Assembly (NCBI GenBank): GCA_903873355.1
Contig: CAIQOG010000426.1
Location: 1-7,949 of the forward strand
Length of the DNA stretch: 7,949 bases
Origin: an uncultured Bacteroidales bacterium
GTDB taxonomy: Bacteria; Bacteroidota; Bacteroidia; Bacteroidales; Paludibacteraceae
Direction: 5' to 3'
Shown: positions 5,770 to 7,949 of the stretch, piece after piece
Position numbering within the stretch: the stretch's first letter is position 1
How the letters are laid out: every line of letters starts with the position of its first letter
Position numbers and translations under genes: made by a program
The notes under the pieces: model-generated
Databases searched by the model: none
What the model was told of the DNA's origin: nothing
Seen by the model: the letters and a program-made list of their open reading frames with translations, nothing else

Positions 5770-6051
5770 ATGACATTCGATATCGTTATAATCGGTTATA
5801 TAGCCGGATTCTGTACTGCCACAGCCCAGTTTCCACAAGCAGTTAAGGTTATCAAAACCGGTGATACACAAAGCATTTCAGTGGGAATGTATGCTATAAT
5901 GACAATAGGAATTCTTTTGTGGTTTCTTTACGGAGTCATGTTGAAGAATTTTCCTATGATTCTGGCCAATGGTGTTTGTTTAATTCCTTCCTTGTATATT
6001 CTTTACATTACCTTTCGAAATATTATAAAATCTAAAAACGAAAAGAAATGA
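5770..6051 (+). CDS. SemiSWEET-type sugar transporter (PQ-loop family)
   Basis: The 93-residue inner-membrane protein has three hydrophobic helices (about 3-23, 41-58 and 62-84), the half-transporter unit of SWEET sugar carriers, which works as a homodimer moving sugars by facilitated diffusion. The PQ-loop motif is TATAQFPQAVKVIKTGDTQSIS (16-37, FPQ at 21-23), followed by MYAIMTIGILLWFLYGVML; Trp51 in helix 2 and Asn67 in helix 3 sit where the sugar-pocket Trp and Asn of characterised SemiSWEETs lie. The frame is open upstream to 5653, but the ATG at 5770 is chosen because the longer form would run through the promoter and the hairpin arm, and 93 residues is the usual size. The stop overlaps the aroQ start by four bases (ATGA), so translation of the two is probably coupled. 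The transported sugar cannot be told. Confidence 0.9.
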   Translation: MTFDIVIIGYIAGFCTATAQFPQAVKVIKTGDTQSISVGMYAIMTIGILLWFLYGVMLKNFPMILANGVCLIPSLYILYITFRNIIKSKNEKK

Positions 6052-6470
6052 AACGTATACAGATTATTAACGGTCCAAATCTCAACTTGTTGGGAAAACG
6101 CGAACCAACGGTTTACGGCAGTCAGAGTTTCGAAGCATATCTTGAAGAATTAAAATCGCAGTACCCGGATGCACAACTCGATTATTTTCAGTCGAATACC
6201 GAAGGTTCCATTATCGATAAAATACACGAAACAGGTTTCAGCTACGATGCCATTGTGCTTAACGGTGGCGCCTACACACATACATCTATCGCCATTGCCG
6301 ATGCCATACGCTCGGTGACTGTTCCTGTTATCGAGGTACATATCTCTAACGTTTTTAAACGCGAAGAGTATCGTCATCACTCCTACTTGTCCGAAGCCTG
6401 CAAAGGTTGTATCGTTGGTTTTGGAATGGATTCTTACCGTTTGGCTATTGAAGCTGTTCTTAAATTCTGA
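6048..6470 (+). CDS. aroQ: 3-dehydroquinate dehydratase, type II
   Basis: It converts 3-dehydroquinate to 3-dehydroshikimate, the third step of the shikimate pathway to aromatic amino acids, in the cytoplasm as a dodecamer in known members. The 140-residue length is normal. Visible signatures are INGPNLNLLGKREP (7-20), VYG with catalytic Tyr23, FQSNTEGSIID (47-57), LNGGAYTHTSIAIADAI (71-87) with Asn72, IEVHISN (95-101) with catalytic His98, and FKREEYRHHS (103-112) with Arg105 and Arg109. By family knowledge Arg18 and Tyr23 belong to the flexible active-site lid. All key residues are present, so the enzyme should be active. Its ATG overlaps the SemiSWEET stop (ATGA), and the stop at 6468-6470 is followed after 62 bases by pyk. 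Confidence 0.97.
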   Translation: MKRIQIINGPNLNLLGKREPTVYGSQSFEAYLEELKSQYPDAQLDYFQSNTEGSIIDKIHETGFSYDAIVLNGGAYTHTSIAIADAIRSVTVPVIEVHISNVFKREEYRHHSYLSEACKGCIVGFGMDSYRLAIEAVLKF

Positions 6471-6532
6471 CATTTTCTTAATTTCTCTCACTTGCTATAT
6501 TAGTTTCTTATCAATCAATAATCAAATTTTAC

Positions 6533-7949
6533 ATGTCCAAATTCACTAAAATTGTAGCTACCATCAGCGATAAATGCTGTGATGTAGATTTTATTCAATC
6601 ACTTTACAACGAGGGTATGAACGTTGTAAGGCTAAATTCAGCTCATTTAGACCGAGAAGGTTTTCTGAAAATAATAAATAATGTCCGTGCTGTAAGTAAT
6701 GATATTGCCATTCTGATGGATACAAAAGGTCCTGAAGTAAGAACAACTTTTGCCGAAAATAATGAAATAGAACTTCACACCGGCGATATTGTCAAAGTGG
6801 TTGGGAATCCCGATCTTGTTTCTACAAAAGACTGCATTGCAGTAAATTACATAAATTTCGTTCGCGATTTAAATATTGATGACGATATCCTGTTTGATGA
6901 TGGTGAAATTGACCTGAAAGTAGAATCGAAAGATGATAAATGTCTGTATTGCAAGGTACTGAATGATGGTGTGTTGGGAAGTCGTAAAAGTGTAAATGTT
7001 CCGGGTGTTCGCATCAACCTGCCTTCACTAACCGAAAAAGACAAGAAGAATATTGTTTTTGCAATCGAAAATGACCTTGATTTTATCGCTCATTCCTTTG
7101 TACGCAACAAGCAGGACTTGTTGGATATCAAGAAGATACTCAATGAACATGAAAGTCAGATAAAAATCATTTCGAAAATAGAGAATCAGGAAGGTGTTGA
7201 TAATATTGATGAAATTCTGGAACATACTTACGGCGTTATGATTGCACGTGGTGACCTGGGTATTGAAGTAGCTCAGGAAAAAATTCCGGGTATTCAGCGT
7301 CGCCTTATCCGCAAATGTGTGGTAGCCCGTAAGCCTGTGATCGTTGCAACGCAGATGTTGCACACCATGATTAAAAATCCACGTCCGACCCGTGCCGAAA
7401 TTACCGACATTGCTAATGCAATTTACTATCGTACTGATGCTCTGATGCTTAGTGGCGAAACTGCTTACGGAAAATATCCGGTTGAAGCGGTTCGTACTAT
7501 GGCCAAAGTTGCTGAAGAAGCCGAAAAAACCAAGATGACCGAAAACGATATTCCAATTTCTATCGATACAAGTGACCTGACATCATTTCTGGCAAATGCG
7601 GCAGTTGAAGCTACAGCAAAAATCGGCACAAAAGCCATTATTACGGATACCTTCAGCGGAAAAACAGCCCTGTATCTGGCAGCTTACCGGGGCACTAACC
7701 CGATTCTGGCCATGTGCTATCATCAACGTACCATTCGCGAGCTGGCATTGTCGTATGGCGTGTTCCCGATATTTCAGGCTGAAAAAGGGAATACACAAAA
7801 GTATTTCATTACCGGACTCCAGAAACTTATTGAAAAGAAAATGCTCAACAGCGGAGATTTCGTAAGCTTCCTCAGTGGCAGCTTTGGTTCCGGGTTTGGC
7901 ACTACTTTTCTGGAAATAAATCTGGTGGATAAAATTCTGGAATCCAGGG
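6533..7949 (+). CDS. pyk: Pyruvate kinase (3' end just outside window)
   Basis: It makes ATP and pyruvate from phosphoenolpyruvate and ADP, the last step of glycolysis (EC 2.7.1.40). I translated 472 codons from the ATG at 6533-6535 (MSKFTKIVATISDKC); only the last few residues should be missing. The A domain shows GMNVVRLNSAH (28-38), MDTKGPEVRT (62-71), ISKIENQEGVDNIDEI (213-228) with catalytic Lys215 and metal ligand Glu217, MIARGDLGIEV (236-246) with metal ligand Asp241, VATQML (271-276) with Thr273, and the PTRAEITDIANAI and DALMLSGETAYGKYPVEAV blocks (285-321). The B domain covers about 72-158 and the C domain about 335-472. The common RxNFSHG motif is changed to RLNSAHLD here (see findings). 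The gene lies 62 bases after aroQ with no clear promoter or terminator between, so it may be read from the SemiSWEET promoter, though a separate weak promoter is possible. Confidence 0.96.
   Translation, partial: MSKFTKIVATISDKCCDVDFIQSLYNEGMNVVRLNSAHLDREGFLKIINNVRAVSNDIAILMDTKGPEVRTTFAENNEIELHTGDIVKVVGNPDLVSTKDCIAVNYINFVRDLNIDDDILFDDGEIDLKVESKDDKCLYCKVLNDGVLGSRKSVNVPGVRINLPSLTEKDKKNIVFAIENDLDFIAHSFVRNKQDLLDIKKILNEHESQIKIISKIENQEGVDNIDEILEHTYGVMIARGDLGIEVAQEKIPGIQRRLIRKCVVARKPVIVATQMLHTMIKNPRPTRAEITDIANAIYYRTDALMLSGETAYGKYPVEAVRTMAKVAEEAEKTKMTENDIPISIDTSDLTSFLANAAVEATAKIGTKAIITDTFSGKTALYLAAYRGTNPILAMCYHQRTIRELALSYGVFPIFQAEKGNTQKYFITGLQKLIEKKMLNSGDFVSFLSGSFGSGFGTTFLEINLVDKILESR

Noticed and set aside
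6471..6532. Possible promoter or terminator between aroQ and pyk
   Set aside because: No TAnnTTTG element and no stable stem with a T-run are visible in these 62 bases, so I did not list one.
7583..7865. Small frames on both strands inside the pyk C-terminal domain
   Set aside because: The pyruvate kinase frame continues through this region without a break.

Overview
The window looks like chromosomal DNA of a member of the Bacteroidota, probably order Bacteroidales or a relative. Three independent signs support this. Good matches to the Bacteroidota promoter (a TTG/TTTG -33 element and a TAnnTTTG -7 element) stand before rimP, buk and the SemiSWEET gene. The genes lack clear Shine-Dalgarno sequences and have A-rich leaders instead. 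The large secreted protein ends in a type IX secretion (T9SS) type A sorting domain, a system found only in this phylum. The DNA is AT-rich throughout, and I see no mobile element, CRISPR array, tRNA or rRNA.

Left part (1-1370, minus strand): the conserved rimP-nusA operon, with nusA cut by the window edge. Its promoter and a short GC-rich leader hairpin lie at 1298-1370. Divergent from it is buk (1548-2612, plus), a butyrate kinase with its own promoter; no phosphotransbutyrylase gene is adjacent. A small four-helix membrane protein of unknown function (2627-3091, minus) converges on buk.

Middle (3092-5670): a 255-base intergenic region with short repeats and a palindrome leads into a 751-residue exported protein. 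It has a signal peptide, an ice-binding-like DUF3494 domain, a long beta-rich middle and a T9SS sorting domain. It is the most accessory-looking gene here. A 22-base-pair hairpin follows it and probably ends its transcript.

Right part (5723-7949, plus): a SemiSWEET-type sugar transporter (promoter almost at the start codon) overlaps aroQ (type II 3-dehydroquinate dehydratase) by four bases, and pyk (pyruvate kinase, missing only its last few codons) follows 62 bases later. Together these suggest a small unit of sugar uptake, shikimate pathway and lower glycolysis, although the functional link is inference.

Most of the window is ordinary housekeeping DNA. I found no clear new multi-gene system. 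The best leads are the DUF3494-T9SS surface protein, the long hairpin after it, the rimP leader, the shared ATTG-C-CAAT palindromes, and an altered potassium-site motif in pyruvate kinase.
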